DNA of 64,000 nt from Sordariomycetes sp. S80-01Y (GCA_037042185.1 JAXQJY010000027.1:2294001-2358000), one strand, 5' to 3'. Shown: positions 37,782 through 49,422, numbered from the stretch's first letter. Notes: a model not told the origin generated them from the sequence alone. Numbers and translations are program-made.

Positions 37782-38504
37782 GTTGGACTGTCAAGATGCA
37801 GCATGTCATCAAGTATGTACATGGTACATTGATGGATGATGAGCAGCTGACATGGAAGACGAGCTGAGGTTGAATTGTGCAGACGCGATTTGTGCACGGC
37901 ACGTGTGAGCTTAACTAGTTTACGGGAAATTGTCGCGAGATACTGTTAGGCAACCGCGGTATGATATGGTTAGCGCCCACGGCGCTCCGGGGATCTCCCG
38001 CGGTTCGCGCATCAGACCATAGAGTCAGCCCAAGTCTATCGTCAGAGGCTATTTGAAATCGCACGGTGAAGCGTGCATGGGCGCTTGATTCAGGACATAA
38101 AGCTCGCGTTACGCGACGCTGATGCCGAACCGGGCTCATCGGTGAAGCGAAGCGCGTGCTACTCGATGAGAGATGTCGTTGCAGAAAGAAGACTAGCAGC
38201 TGCACTAACACGTCCCTTGGCTCCGCCTCGTTGCGTCTAGACCAATCAGGCGCGTGTCGGGTCAAAGTCCACCAATTCGACTTGAACCTCACTGAGCCGC
38301 TGCCGTCTTGTGGTTTCCAAACTCGACTTGTCTTACTTATGCCTGGCTACCCAGAAAACTCGCCACCGACGACGCGCATCTCCGACTCTACCTTTGCTTT
38401 CCTCATGGAATAAGCGCCGCAAGCATCTCTACTCCAGCTTTACCACGCTCGTCATCAGCCCATCGGTCGGCGCACAACTGATATTGGGCTTCGCTCGCGT
38501 CGCC
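37782..38504. promoter_or_regulatory. Divergent promoter region (ABHD12-like / Swc3)
   Basis: A 723-bp gap between divergent genes, expected to carry both promoters. No gene seen. Confidence 0.55.
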
Positions 38505-40808
38505 ATGGAGAGGAAGAGGAAGCTTCCTGCCAGGGCGGCGGCACGCGTCGAGCATGAAGCCAAACGAAGGAATTCCACGCCTCGAGAACGATCCGAAGAC
38601 CACGAACCGACTCCCGCCGAGCCTCGTCCACCACCCTTACCGCGATCTGTCGAGGCCGGCAAGCCATTACCCACCGTGGAGGATCCGCAGGATGATCTGG
38701 CGAGCAAGGACTTCCAGTCCATCGGCGAGAGGTATGTGTAAACGCCGAAAGAGTTGCGATATTACCAGACGGCTTACTAAGATGACTCCAGTGGTGTTCT
38801 GGCCGAATCTCTATCGAGATCACGCAATCGCTGGATCAACGATGGCTTGTTCGAGAAGTACTGGACGAAGCCGCACAAGCGGAAAGGCGTCATCAACGAG
38901 GACCCTAAAAATCCGCCCAAGGATAGCATGACAAAAGCAGGAACAGTCACGATCACGATAGAACCGCATACATTCGAAGCAACCATGTATATCGTGAGAG
39001 ATACCAAGTCGAAGCTACAGCAACCGCCTCCACCGCCTCCACCTCAGCAGCAAGTTTCGATGCGACCGATAATACAGTACGGCCCACCGGGAGGCTCAAT
39101 GCCTTCACAGATTCCCGACTCAGGGAATGCCTCGCCAGCGCCGCAGTCACCAGCCATATCAAAACCACCCGCAGCCAGTCCTACTCCGAGTCAACCGCCG
39201 GTTCTACGAGCACCATCTGTGGAAAAGCCGCCGCCGCCGCCTCCCCCGGCGGTCGAACTTCCACAGGCGTCGAACACACATTCGCAACCAGCGGCTCAAC
39301 CGCAGCGACCACCCTCTGCTCCAACAGAAACAACAGCAACAGTCAACACAACGCCGCCCGGACCAGCAGCTCCAGCAGCTCCAGCAGCCCCAACCGCCCC
39401 AGCAGGGCCATCGGGTGTTCTTGCTCGACCGCCATCGAATCCACCCGCAGCTTCCGCAGCAGCCCCCCCTCCTGGTGGGCCTCATTCGGCTGGACAGCCA
39501 AGCACAATACCTGGTCCTTCAGCGAACCCAAGCAAGCCCACTGCGCCCGCACCTGGCACAACACCTGGTAAACCTGCAGCGAACGATCCCGTCATCGCCT
39601 TGTTAGCACAAAGAGCCTCGGGGGACGCGACGCTGAGGGACCTAATGAAAAGGGTTGCCGTAGGCCAAGCAAAAGAAGGGGAGCTTCAGCATTTTCAAAC
39701 AATAATCAATCAGTTGAATGCAGAGTACAAAAAGACAGGCGGCCAGCAAGGACCGTCTGCAGATCGCTTGTTGGTAGACGGCAAGACTGTCAGATATTTC
39801 GCAGACGAAGTTTGCGCAATTCTGGATATCGTCTTAGCATCAAACCCAAACCAAAGGTCTGCCGATTTGCGACCGCCTCCGCGCAGCAATCCCGTGGTAA
39901 TTGCTCTCGTAAAGAGATGTTTGGACGAGAAGCGGGTGAAGGATATGTGCAGGCGGATCGCCACGAGCAAACCAAACTTCACGGACGCTACCGATCTGAA
40001 AGATGTCCTGGATCGACTAGTGAAGGAATCGAAGCCGCCGACCCCTCAAGGCGCTCCTACGCCGCAGCACGTCAAGCCAAATCTACCAGGCCAGATGCCG
40101 AACGGCCACGCCAACGGCCATGTTTTCGTTCCAGGACCCGGCAACAGCGCCAACCCACAAGCCTTACGATCAAAGGGGCCACTTCCTGCTCCAAAACCCG
40201 ACGTCTCAGCCGTGCTGTTCGACTTTGGCACCGGAGACCGCTATCTCTTCCCTAAGTTCAGCATTCTCCAGTACTTGCAAGCGCCTCACGGGCATCAAGT
40301 ACTGGCATCATTCTTAATTGTAAGGAAAGGAAGCACCTCCGAGTATGGCGGCGATCCGGGGCTGGACTACTATCAGCCTGTTACGATCAGAATCTGGACA
40401 AATAACAAACATCACTTAGAACATTTGTTCAAGGTGGTAGCACCGGCAGACGAAGTCCATCGATACATGGACGATGTTATGGATAACATGAAACGAGCCG
40501 AGTATATACTTCTGGCAATGCGACTTCCGCGGGTTGCTCAGGTAGAATCAGACGAAGCTAAAACCGGTCGATCTACGCCTTTGGCCGAGAAAGACAAGGA
40601 GAAGGAAAAGGATAAGGGATTGGATAAGGGTGAGAATCCCAGTTCGGAAATACCTGCGAAGCCGCCTGTTCTATGGTCAACAAGCACCCCTCGGAGGACT
40701 ACAGATCTCTCGCGAGCCATCACCTCGCGGGAAGCTGAAGAGGAAACGCAAGCACAGTATAGGCGGCTTATAGGGTCTATTTCTGCCAAGGAGCCTGCAG
40801 CTACATGA
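38505..40808 (+). CDS. swc3: SWR1-complex subunit Swc3
   Basis: Swc3 belongs to the SWR1 remodeller, which exchanges H2A for H2A.Z. Exons 38505-38731 and 38792-40808, with a 60-nt intron, encode 747 residues. The N-terminus is basic (MERKRKLPARAAARVEHEAK). The conserved Swc3 region begins at SGVLAESLSRSRNRWINDGLFEKYW, broken by the splice site, and includes TITIEPHTFEATMYIV. A long Pro/Ala/Gln-rich disordered segment (about residues 130-330) precedes a helical region. A conserved C-terminal domain then follows, with YYQPVTIRIWTNNKHHLEHL and YILLAMRLPRV. Family assignment rests on the N-terminal block and overall layout. Confidence 0.8.
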
Positions 40809-41261
40809 GACGCTGTTTGGAAGCTCTGATGTACTTTAATAGCCTGTTTCGAGACGATCTAATGTATCATTTGGAGAAGGTGTGTGGGAAGAGGGATTGG
40901 GGCATTGGCGTCAGGAAATTTATACCAGCGTTATCCTGGATTCAAGATACAACTTTATTTTAGAATCATGACTTGTCTTGTCAAACTTGCGTTCATAAGA
41001 TGAGCGGAAAAGCTACCGTACCTACAACGACCTGTGCAAATTGGCACAAGGTTGCGCACGCTGTCTTGCGTGTTGGCTTACATGATACACACAGGGCTGA
41101 GCACTTCACACCACCCAAGACACACCTCGTCATTGGCCTCGGATTCCAACATCAGCTTCCATCCTGTAATCTCAGTTCTTCAATCACTCGACCAGGCAAC
41201 TACACTTAAACCAGGCATCGCAGCGAAGATATGGTGTTCTGAACCACCATCACTTGCCAAG
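40809..41261. promoter_or_regulatory. Intergenic
   Basis: A 453-bp spacer between tandem Swc3 and Rtc5 genes, with no gene seen. Confidence 0.5.
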
Positions 41262-43116
41262 ATGGGTCAGACACTGTCCGACGAGCACCCGCAGCGCCGG
41301 TCGCGTGAGGAGCTGGCGAAACAGCTCGTAATCCATGAAACGCCCTGTTGCAAGGTCCTATGTTAAGACTTCCCAGGCCCTCAAATTCAAGGAAAAATGT
41401 TTTACCTCTTTGGAGTTCTATTCCTTGAAAGAAGTTTTCAAAAGCTTGGCCGATCAGCAAGACTCCATTAAGTACCTTAAAGAGGATACCATCGCACGCT
41501 TCTTGGAGATTCCTGATATTCTGGGTGCTTCACCTGTAGTATTTCAAATGGTCTCATACCTTGGGGCTTTCCCCTTTCTGGGAGATGCCCCAGCTGTGTT
41601 GGAGCTGCCGCAAATGATAATGGTTGTGACTATCATGACAGAGCGATACCGGCGAGTCCTCGCGAAGGGATCGACTGATCGAACAAAGCTCCTCTTCAAG
41701 AGTTTAGCTGTGCATGATCGGAAAGCCTCTATGTCGGTTGAGAAAGAGGAGGCCGAGCTGGAACCCGGCGCCAAGTCATCACCGGCAGGATTTGCCATTG
41801 ACGAGGCTGGACCGGATCCCGAAGTTGACGAAGACGACGATCTGGTTTTGACTGCTTTTGAACTACTGGATATTGACGATGCGGTAAAAGAGGGCGACAC
41901 GCCAGCTTTTCATGGAGCGATGATTCCCACCGACAACTTCCGGAAGCTGTTGATGCTCCTTCTCTTGGCGGCGCCCCTGGATCCCCAGGAGAGTCTATCG
42001 CAATACACCCTTCGCGTCACTGGTGGCGAACTTGAGAGTCTACGTAAGACAGCCGAGAGTATACTGACGTCCTTTGTGGAAGTGGAAAAGGCACCAGGGG
42101 TGACATGGCAGCGCTTCCGGCACGTTGTCCCTTCGCTTTTCCCCAACATGTTCAATGGTTTCAACGGACTATTCGAGCATTTTCTATTTTCCAAGGATCT
42201 GGATCTTTCTAAGCGAAAGGGGAACTCCGAAAAGGAGCAGGAAGCATCGCCACCAAAGATCGCGCAACCGTTGCTTCAGGAGAACGGCGAGATCTTGAAT
42301 GAACACACACTATCACAAATCTCCTTCTTTCTCCCTGGATCAGATCTTTTTCGACGAGTGCGACTATTGTATTCCGGCAACGACGATGGATTTTCCATGG
42401 GCAGCTTCGAAGCAAAGATCTTCAACTGGAGAGCACCGACCCTCCTCCTAGTCCGGGGCAGCCGGCTCCCCGAGAAGCCCGATGGAGGACAAGAAGCGAG
42501 CTTTGCGGAGAAACTTCCTCCAAAGCGCTTTCCAAACGGAAGTAAGGCTGATCAGCTGACTTTCGGTGTCTACGTGCGGGAGCCCTGGAAGAACACGCAC
42601 AGGGACTGCTTCGGGGACTCAGAGACATTGCTGTTCCAACTCGGCCCTGTACACGACGTCTTCCAGGCGTCTACGTTGAATACTGAATACGTCACTTTCA
42701 CCAAGCCACCAGGGAACGAACCTTGCGTTGCATTCGGAAGCCCTCACCCCAAGCCGACCAAGTCAGGACGAAGGGATGCCATGCTATCACTTGGGTCTGT
42801 CTCGCTCGTTCTTGACGACTCATTCCAGTTTGGCGTCTTCAACCATGACTTTGGATCACGGGGCGGTGCCTTCCACACAAGTGCAATCAGGAAGTACAAC
42901 TTCCAAGATCGATTCCAGATCGAGAGTCTGGAGGTATGGGGCTGTGGAGGGGATGCAGAGGCCAAGGCGCAAGCTGAAAGATGGGCGTGGGAAGCGAGGG
43001 AAGCAGAGGCACGGCGGAAAATAAATATCGGAACTGGGGACATCGAAGCGGATAGACAACTCTTGCAGATGGCAGGTTTAGTAGGCCAGAACCAGAGCGG
43101 AGGATCTATGGGTTAA
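41262..43116 (+). CDS. rtc5: Rtc5-like TLDc-domain protein
   Basis: Exons 41262-41327 and 41377-43116, with a 49-nt intron, give 601 residues. The first exon supplies the N-terminus MGQTLSDEHPQRR, with Gly2 in a possible N-myristoylation context. Joining yields LAKQLALKFKEKCFTSLEFYSLKEVF, the typical Rtc5 start. A helical N-terminal region and an acidic linker are followed by the TLDc domain (FRRVRLLYSGNDDGFSMGSFEAKIFNW, then FGVYVREPW, CVAFGSP and the final WGCGGD strand). Yeast Rtc5 is a myristoylated TLDc protein that promotes V-ATPase disassembly at the vacuole. The same function is inferred here; the NMT gene lies 6 kb away but that is probably chance. Confidence 0.88.
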
Positions 43117-43284
43117 TGATGGTACTAGTTGAGATCAAGTCTTGGGCGTTTGCCGAATCTCATAGATTATTGTTACATACAGTTCGTAAGAGGGGTTTCG
43201 GTTCCTCGTACCAGGTGCCTTTCGCTATAGTACATGTTATACCGCAATGTGTTTTATGTTCCACTGTTCCTCACCGAAATATCC

Positions 43285-44014
43285 TTACTTCTTGGGTTCG
43301 TCCTTGTCCTTCCTTTGCGACGACATGATTTGCCCAAGATCGCCAAGTGAGCTCTTTGGGTTCTTCCTCTTGGTCTGCTCCACGTCGGCCAGCTGTGCGG
43401 CCTCAGCCTCCCTAGCCTTAGCTTCTTCGGCAGCCTTCTCCCCTTGCGACCACAGGCCCATCCTACCCAGGATACCACCCGTCCCTTCCGTAGCCTCCTT
43501 AGCAGTCTCCTCTACCTTCCCTTCAAGCTTGCCTGCAGCAGCAGCAGCCTTCTCCTGCAGTCTGGTCTTCATAGCCTGCTCCTCCGCATCGCGGATCTCC
43601 AGCTCTCGAATCCACTTGTTCCGCTTCTCCTCAGCATCCTTTGCCTCCTGCAACTTCCTCAACTCGGCGCTCTTCTCCCGATCTTTGGAGTAGTACATGC
43701 TGCCGGCGACCATCGCTATGACTGTGAAGCCTTGAGCCATGACGCGCGCGCGGAACATCCGGTTCGCTTGCTTGCTGTCGCCCTTCCGGAGGGCACGGTA
43801 GGCGTTTACGAAGGCGAAGACTGTGAGGCCGATGCCGAGAGGAACGAGGGGCTCTTCTTTCAGCTTGCGGACAACCTTCTGCATTGCCTTCTCGTTGTGG
43901 AAGTCACTGCACCTGTTAGTAAACAGTTGAGCGCTCGGTGGATCGGACGCACGGGTTGGAGTCGAAGGAGGAGGGCATCTGCCCAGGCGCGGGCTCGGGC
44001 AGTCGATCGGCCAT
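43285..44014 (-). CDS. rcf1: Respiratory supercomplex factor 1 (Rcf1, HIG1 domain)
   Basis: Rcf1 is an inner mitochondrial membrane protein that assists cytochrome c oxidase assembly and its association with complex III. Exons 44014-43953 and 43906-43285, with a 47-nt intron, give 227 residues. Splicing at the second of two possible acceptors gives PSSFDSNPDFHNEKAMQK, which fits the family better than the nearer acceptor (two residues longer). The HIG1 domain has KLKEEPLVPLGIGLTVFAFV as first span, the basic loop NRMFRARVMAQ and the second span GFTVIAMVAGSMYY. The long C-terminal coiled coil rich in Glu/Ala/Lys is typical of filamentous fungal Rcf1. It is divergent from the ZZ/EF-hand gene. 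Confidence 0.92.
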
Positions 44015-44432
44015 GATTTTGAAACTGTCTGTTTTCGATTGAACAATTACAGGTCGATGTGATCGTTTGGCGCCTAAGGGAACGGGCGGCTAGAGGAACG
44101 AGATCTGGGTGATCTTGGTGTGGCATCATACATTTTGATGCGGATGCGCCTGCCATCGCTCCGGCCCAAAGTCCCCACAGTTTCCATGCACTAGGCCCAC
44201 TTTAAGCCGATCAACGTTAGCACTCGCGCCTGGCGACTTTCCACTGAATCAGCTTCACTTCCTGACACCAAGAATCATTTGCTGTTCATTCGACCTTTTC
44301 TTTTCACTTCAACTCCTCGTGCCGCAGTTTCTCAAGAGTCTTAGTTCTACTTCTTCTGCGCGCACTGCATCTCGACCCCGAGTCGCGATCTAGGAGCAAC
44401 GCTGTATCACGATGATGCGCAGATAGCTCGAC
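44015..44432. promoter_or_regulatory. Divergent promoter region (Rcf1 / ZZ-EF-hand)
   Basis: A 418-bp space between divergent start codons; contains both promoters, no gene. Confidence 0.6.
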
Positions 44433-47090
44433 ATGTGGTTTCCCACACCTTCCTACGAGAGCGTTACCCGGCCTCGTATAGCCGTTGCTGCAGTCTCCGC
44501 CGTTGCGACCGCTTCGATTCTTTACTATGCTCTGCAGTCTGTTCCTTCGAACCGCGTCGACTCGGTACCTGGCGGTGGCTTGCATCGAAGCAACGCCCAG
44601 CGCCGAACACGACGAGCACGACGCGCCTCCCAATCAAGCTCATCCTCCGAAGTCGCTGGCGACGAGAATGCGAACGTGACCGATAACCTGCAGCCTCTTG
44701 GAGATGGCGAAACCATAATTGGAGAGACTACGCTTGAGGACGGCAACACTGAATGGTGGGAGGATCATCTCCCGAACACCCAGCCGCGCGCCGGCTACAA
44801 CATCGTGAACCTGCTGTTCCGCGTTTCTGAGGATAATGCCAGGAGGAATGGATGCGTTCACCGAGGGTGCCAGTGCAACTCATGCGGCATAGCGCCCATT
44901 CGAGGCATTCGGTACAGGTGCGTCAACTGCGCCGATTTTGACCTATGCGAAACCTGCGAGTCACAAGGCGTTCACACCAAAACACACGTCTTTTACAAGA
45001 TCAGAGTTCCTGCGCCGCCTTTTGGGCCGAGGCAGATGCAACCAGTCTGGTACACTGGAGATCCGGATACGTGTAGAAGGAGCCTACCAAAAGCTTTGAT
45101 GATCAAGCTATCGAACAAGACTGGATTCGAACGGCCCGAGTTGGAGGCTTTCTGGGAGCAGTGGACCTTCATGGCCAACACAGAATGGAGAGACGACCCG
45201 GACGAGCTCAATCTGGCCATGGACCGGAAAACTTTTGAAAGGTGTCTGGTTCCTACCGGAGGATCACGCCATGCCGCGCCGAATTTGATTCATGATCGCA
45301 TGTTTGCCTTCTACGATTCAAACAAAGATGGTTACATTGGATTCTCCGAATTTCTCCATGGCCTTTCCTACAGGAAGCAGAGAGACAAGCTGCGCAAAGT
45401 ATTCGAGGGATATGACATCGATGCCGACGGATACGTGAGCAGAAAGGACTTTCTTCGAATGTTCAGGGCGTATTATGTGCTGTACAAACAGATGCACAAG
45501 GATATCTTGGACGGCTTGGAGGATCAGCTGTTAGCCAGCACAGAGGCACAACAGTTGGTCGCCAGCAGACAACCGCTGAGCAGTCTCTTTGGACGAGAAG
45601 GCGGCCTACCGCATGGGGACCGCAGCTTGCGGCTAGATGGGAAGACCTTGAACCGAGATGGTAGCGTTGAGGTGGCCGACGGCACCGGCGTGGTTGCCGA
45701 TAGCCGCACGGATAGCTTGGCCCGTCAGGATATACTGACAAGTCTCTTCGCTTACGACCCCACTCCCCGAGAACGGTGGCGGCTCGTCACCAGAGTAGCG
45801 AATCATTCCGAAGACTACGACCAACGGATACGGAACATGAGAGTGACGGATGCTGATCGGCCGTACCTCGTCACCCTCATTGATCCCCCAACGTCGATAG
45901 ACGAACTGCCAGATGCCGTCATGAGCAATCTTGGGCTGGATTTCGACGATGTCAATGACATCGCAAACGACGAGACGGAAGATGAGGCAGACGATGACGA
46001 AGAGGACCTCCCTGATGAGGACCAGCGAACGCCTGGACTGTCCTATCCAACAGAGACCGACCAAAGGATCCGTGCGCTTAACTACAGCCGGAAGAGGATA
46101 CCAAAACTAGAGAAACGCAGGCGTGACATGGCTCGAAGCCAACTGCACGAGCGCTGGAAAAGGAGGCAGTTCTACCTCGATGAGGAAGAAGGTGGCGCCG
46201 CGCCTTACGACTGGGAGGATAACGAAGACATATTCCTTGAGCACGAGCAAACAGGGGAAAGCTCGAAGACGGGAGCAAATGGCTTCCTATCTGCACGGTC
46301 GAGATCAAATTCGAGGGTGCGGTTCGCTGACGATGGTGACGATCTCGAGACACAGACCACGCAATCAGTCTCGTCAAGAGGCATCCCCGAACGATGGGGG
46401 GGCATGGGCATCCCCGATGCGGAAAGGGACGCCGGCAAGGAGATCCTGTACCAGGTGACACAACAAGCTTTCAACGAGCTCCTTGATACTATCTTCAAGC
46501 CCGCTGAAGACATCGCGGTTGAAGCGAGAGAGACGAAGGAGGAGCGCGAAAAGTACAAAGACCAGATTGAGGCCTTCGTCAAACCAGCCGAACAGGCCTC
46601 CGACGAGGATCAGAAAGAACCCGAACCCACCATGAATGGTCATATCTCCGACGATCGGCCACCCAAGGATAAGAGCCTTGGTGAGCTGCTTTCAGAAACT
46701 GGATACTCCGTCGCGGAAGACCGTGAAGAAAGGCCCAGGGACGCATTTGAGCTGACTGATCTGCTTGACCCCGTTGTCAAGGAAGTTGATAAGCCGGCAG
46801 AGAAACACTTTGACCCGACCATGCCTCAGAACCGTCCGAACTGCATTACCTGGCCTGAATTCCACGACTGGGTGCGAGAGAAAGCCCAGGGAAACCTCGC
46901 TCCTCAACCCCGTGCTGAGCAACTTGAGCGCTGGCAAATGCTCGGTAAAGCCGAAGAGCAGGCCATCGAAAGGGGCGGTTGGGGGAAGCTCAGCTATGCG
47001 GAATTTGAAGAGATATACCGCAGCCAGGAGTACAGGGGCAACAGGCTCGATTATCTGGGTAGCTGGATCGATTTCTGTATACCGTCGTAG
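44433..47090 (+). CDS. Membrane-anchored ZZ-type zinc finger / EF-hand protein
   Basis: A single exon of 885 residues. A hydrophobic segment near the N-terminus (about residues 15-35, AVAAVSAVATASILYYAL) looks like a signal anchor. Around residues 140-190 lies a ZZ zinc finger with paired cysteines (CQCNSCGIAPIRGIRYRCVN, CADFDLCETC) and the terminal His pair. Two canonical EF-hands follow near residues 290-345: loops DSNKDGYIGFSEF and DIDADGYVSRKDF, both with complete acidic calcium ligands. The C-terminal half is acidic and partly disordered, and ends with EF-like helices (ITWPEFHDWV, LSYAEFEEIY). The combination suggests a calcium-responsive membrane adaptor. I know it as a conserved fungal family without assigned function; it is not dystrophin-like beyond the ZZ/EF pairing. 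Confidence 0.85.
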   Translation: MWFPTPSYESVTRPRIAVAAVSAVATASILYYALQSVPSNRVDSVPGGGLHRSNAQRRTRRARRASQSSSSSEVAGDENANVTDNLQPLGDGETIIGETTLEDGNTEWWEDHLPNTQPRAGYNIVNLLFRVSEDNARRNGCVHRGCQCNSCGIAPIRGIRYRCVNCADFDLCETCESQGVHTKTHVFYKIRVPAPPFGPRQMQPVWYTGDPDTCRRSLPKALMIKLSNKTGFERPELEAFWEQWTFMANTEWRDDPDELNLAMDRKTFERCLVPTGGSRHAAPNLIHDRMFAFYDSNKDGYIGFSEFLHGLSYRKQRDKLRKVFEGYDIDADGYVSRKDFLRMFRAYYVLYKQMHKDILDGLEDQLLASTEAQQLVASRQPLSSLFGREGGLPHGDRSLRLDGKTLNRDGSVEVADGTGVVADSRTDSLARQDILTSLFAYDPTPRERWRLVTRVANHSEDYDQRIRNMRVTDADRPYLVTLIDPPTSIDELPDAVMSNLGLDFDDVNDIANDETEDEADDDEEDLPDEDQRTPGLSYPTETDQRIRALNYSRKRIPKLEKRRRDMARSQLHERWKRRQFYLDEEEGGAAPYDWEDNEDIFLEHEQTGESSKTGANGFLSARSRSNSRVRFADDGDDLETQTTQSVSSRGIPERWGGMGIPDAERDAGKEILYQVTQQAFNELLDTIFKPAEDIAVEARETKEEREKYKDQIEAFVKPAEQASDEDQKEPEPTMNGHISDDRPPKDKSLGELLSETGYSVAEDREERPRDAFELTDLLDPVVKEVDKPAEKHFDPTMPQNRPNCITWPEFHDWVREKAQGNLAPQPRAEQLERWQMLGKAEEQAIERGGWGKLSYAEFEEIYRSQEYRGNRLDYLGSWIDFCIPS

Positions 47091-47623
47091 AGCCACTATG
47101 CTGATATTAACACGCTACCCGAACCGTAGTAACCCTGCATCAAAACATACAGAGCTCAGGATGCTCCAAATACTTCATAAATGTGTATGCTGTCTTCGAG
47201 TGTCCCTGTGATGAACCCATGAAGTTGGATATTTCGTTCGAACTGCACCTGCTCAGGTTGGCGTTCGACGGAAGCAGCCCAGTGCCACCGTCAAGTGGCT
47301 TCAAACTCGTTCTCATGAGACCAAATTATTCCTTCTTGACAGATGCGTACGCCAAATCATGCTCTCATCTCTTAGTGACTTCGAGGCTTAAAGTATCGAA
47401 TGGTAAAGGTAAGATACATGTAACTTTGCTAGATCCCGGGTAGGTCACACCATCCACTCTCAGAATGGTACCATACTGGAACCGTGATTGGCCATTTTAA
47501 AAGCAACGAGAACCATCGTCAGTGGTTCATTTATAGTAGACATCAACGGAATTTCATCAATCCAAGTCATCGAGACCGAAAAGTTCTCACCGACATCGCG
47601 TCGTGTGCTTCGCTCTCATCAAC
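47091..47623. promoter_or_regulatory. Intergenic, promoter of Ada-like gene
   Basis: A 533-bp spacer. A TTTATAG element near 47530, about 95 bp before the start codon, could serve as a TATA box. No gene seen. Confidence 0.45.
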
Positions 47624-48403
47624 ATGGTAGATTTACTCGCCAGACACGATTTGGCTTCTAACATCATGACTGCGCCACTCTCAATCAGCAACGACACGCT
47701 GCCTGTTTTAGACCTCACATCACTCTTCCCTGACGACGAAACGCGCTGGTCCGCTGTTCAATCTCGCAACCCCGTTGCCGACGGCTTCTTCGTCTACGCA
47801 GTCCGCTCGACTAAGATCTACTGCCGACCCATATGCAAAGCCCGACTAGCACGCCGCGCCAACGTGCGCTTCTTCACGTTGGCAGCAGAGGCGCGCGAGG
47901 CAGGGTTTCGGGCTTGCAAACGATGCAAGCCCGACGATGGGTGCTTCATGCCAGAGGAGAGAGCCGTGAAGAGGATCAGGGACTTCGTCGCACAGGGCGA
48001 GGAGGGCGAGGGTGGGAGTCTGGGTGAGATGGCAAGACGGAGCGGGCTGAGCAAGTGGCATTTTCACCGCGTATTTAAGCGGACTGTCGGTGTTACGCCT
48101 GTTGAGTACATGAGGGTGAGAAGAAAAGGCGAGGCAATTGATCCAAGCCTGGTAAACGCCCGGTTGAGCGACGGTGCAACGTCGAACAGTGACTCCCCAG
48201 CTACGGGGAACGGGCATGACCTCGATTGGCTCCAGGAGGCGGAACATAATGATTCCAGCTTCGAATGTCTTCTTTTGAATCAAGAGGATGGGAGATTTTG
48301 TAGTTCTGGCCATGAGGTGTGTCAAGGCAAACCCTCACATGGTGGCATGTCATGGATGGACTATCTGGCTTGGCCCGACGATGACTATACAGTACCGACC
48401 TGA
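47624..48403 (+). CDS. Ada-type DNA methylphosphotriester sensor (Ada zinc domain plus AraC HTH)
   Basis: A single exon of 259 residues. The frame opens earlier only with GTG, so the ATG at 47624 is chosen; Met15 is a second candidate. Residues 40-105 form the Ada metal-binding domain. The four cysteines Cys67, Cys71, Cys98 and Cys101 (STKIYCRPIC, FRACKRCKP) have exactly the spacing of E. coli Ada C38/C42/C69/C72, the first being the methyl acceptor. Residues about 113-165 form one AraC-type helix-turn-helix (LGEMARRSGLSKWHFHRVFKRTVGVTPVEYM). The O6-methylguanine transferase domain is absent, as in bacterial AdaA. The last 85 residues are not recognisable. It should repair methylphosphotriesters and probably activate methylation-response genes. 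This architecture is of bacterial type and is known in some fungi. Confidence 0.88.
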   Translation: MVDLLARHDLASNIMTAPLSISNDTLPVLDLTSLFPDDETRWSAVQSRNPVADGFFVYAVRSTKIYCRPICKARLARRANVRFFTLAAEAREAGFRACKRCKPDDGCFMPEERAVKRIRDFVAQGEEGEGGSLGEMARRSGLSKWHFHRVFKRTVGVTPVEYMRVRRKGEAIDPSLVNARLSDGATSNSDSPATGNGHDLDWLQEAEHNDSSFECLLLNQEDGRFCSSGHEVCQGKPSHGGMSWMDYLAWPDDDYTVPT

Positions 48404-49422
48404 GAAATAAGCTCAGCGTTTAAGCTCAATCGAACTGCGTGGAAAGACGTCACGAACTTTGAAGATCGTTGACACGCGTATACGACTCCAATGTCAACAT
48501 GCTGCAGCCAGTGGAGCAAACTCCCGCGTTGTCCGCTGCGTCTCGACCTCGAGCAACCGTCACCTGCAACGACTTTCCAGAAATGAGACATACCCCAGGC
48601 AATAAATCCGGCTTCGAGCTGTTCCGGGCGTCGCAGGCTGCGATGCGGCAATGCTCAGACCGGCCGGGTCTGGGATGTGTCTCGACGGGCTTTACCCCTG
48701 TCGTATCCGAGACGCCAGCCCAAACCCTCCGTGAGCCTCAACTCAGCCCTGCATATACACCCCTGCGTGATATGCATCGCCGAAAGCTTCATTCCACGAA
48801 CTGTCTAGGCATTGCGGGACGTCATGAGCTTGTTTTCCGATGGAACTTTGTCCACGCGAACGGTGGCAAAGGTCGGTGGTTAGAATGGACCTTCGTTTGA
48901 GAACACTTGGCTGTCTCAAACACCTCTTTACTCAGAGATCACGGTTTCGTCTGGTCTCCAGTTCCTTGCAAGGGGCCCATATCGCAATCCGGGCCTTGTT
49001 GCCGGCCGCTTGGTACTGGTCCGACTCCCTCAGGCTAAATGGTGAAGCGTCAGTAGGCGCCCTCGCCCCTACCTGCGGCAACATGAGGCAGTACGTGATC
49101 GTCCCATGGGCATGAGACCAAGGACAATCCTGCTTGGCGCCATCCAAATTTACACGAAGCCTTCGAGTCTGAATCCTGCTCATCATGAAGTACAAAAGAG
49201 AGCCCACCCAGCGTACCATCCAGATCACTCAGCAAGCAAGTCTTCTCTACAATCTTCCAATCTCAAGTCGTCTTTCTTTAAGGTGGTTCTGGTAACTCCT
49301 TCGCTTCTTCTTCTCCGACTTTTAACTGTCTTTACTATTACCACTACCGCTGGCCGTTTCCACTTACACATCACGACTTAACGACGTTTCTTCTACGCTT
49401 CACGGCCGACTTATAATCAACC
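48404..49422. promoter_or_regulatory. Intergenic with pyrimidine-rich leader
   Basis: About 1 kb. A 143-codon frame at 48469-48900 has no recognisable domain and no good context, so I do not call it. The segment 49240-49420 just before the next gene is strongly pyrimidine-rich, suggesting a well used promoter and leader. Confidence 0.5.

Noticed and set aside
43907-43912. Nearer splice acceptor in the Rcf1 gene
   Set aside because: Using it would put the branch-site A only a few nt from the acceptor and insert Cys-Ser; the next acceptor gives the expected Pro-Asp-Phe junction.
48469-48900. 143-codon plus-strand frame in the intergenic region after the Ada-like gene
   Set aside because: No domain, no signal peptide, no coding-like composition and no splice partners.
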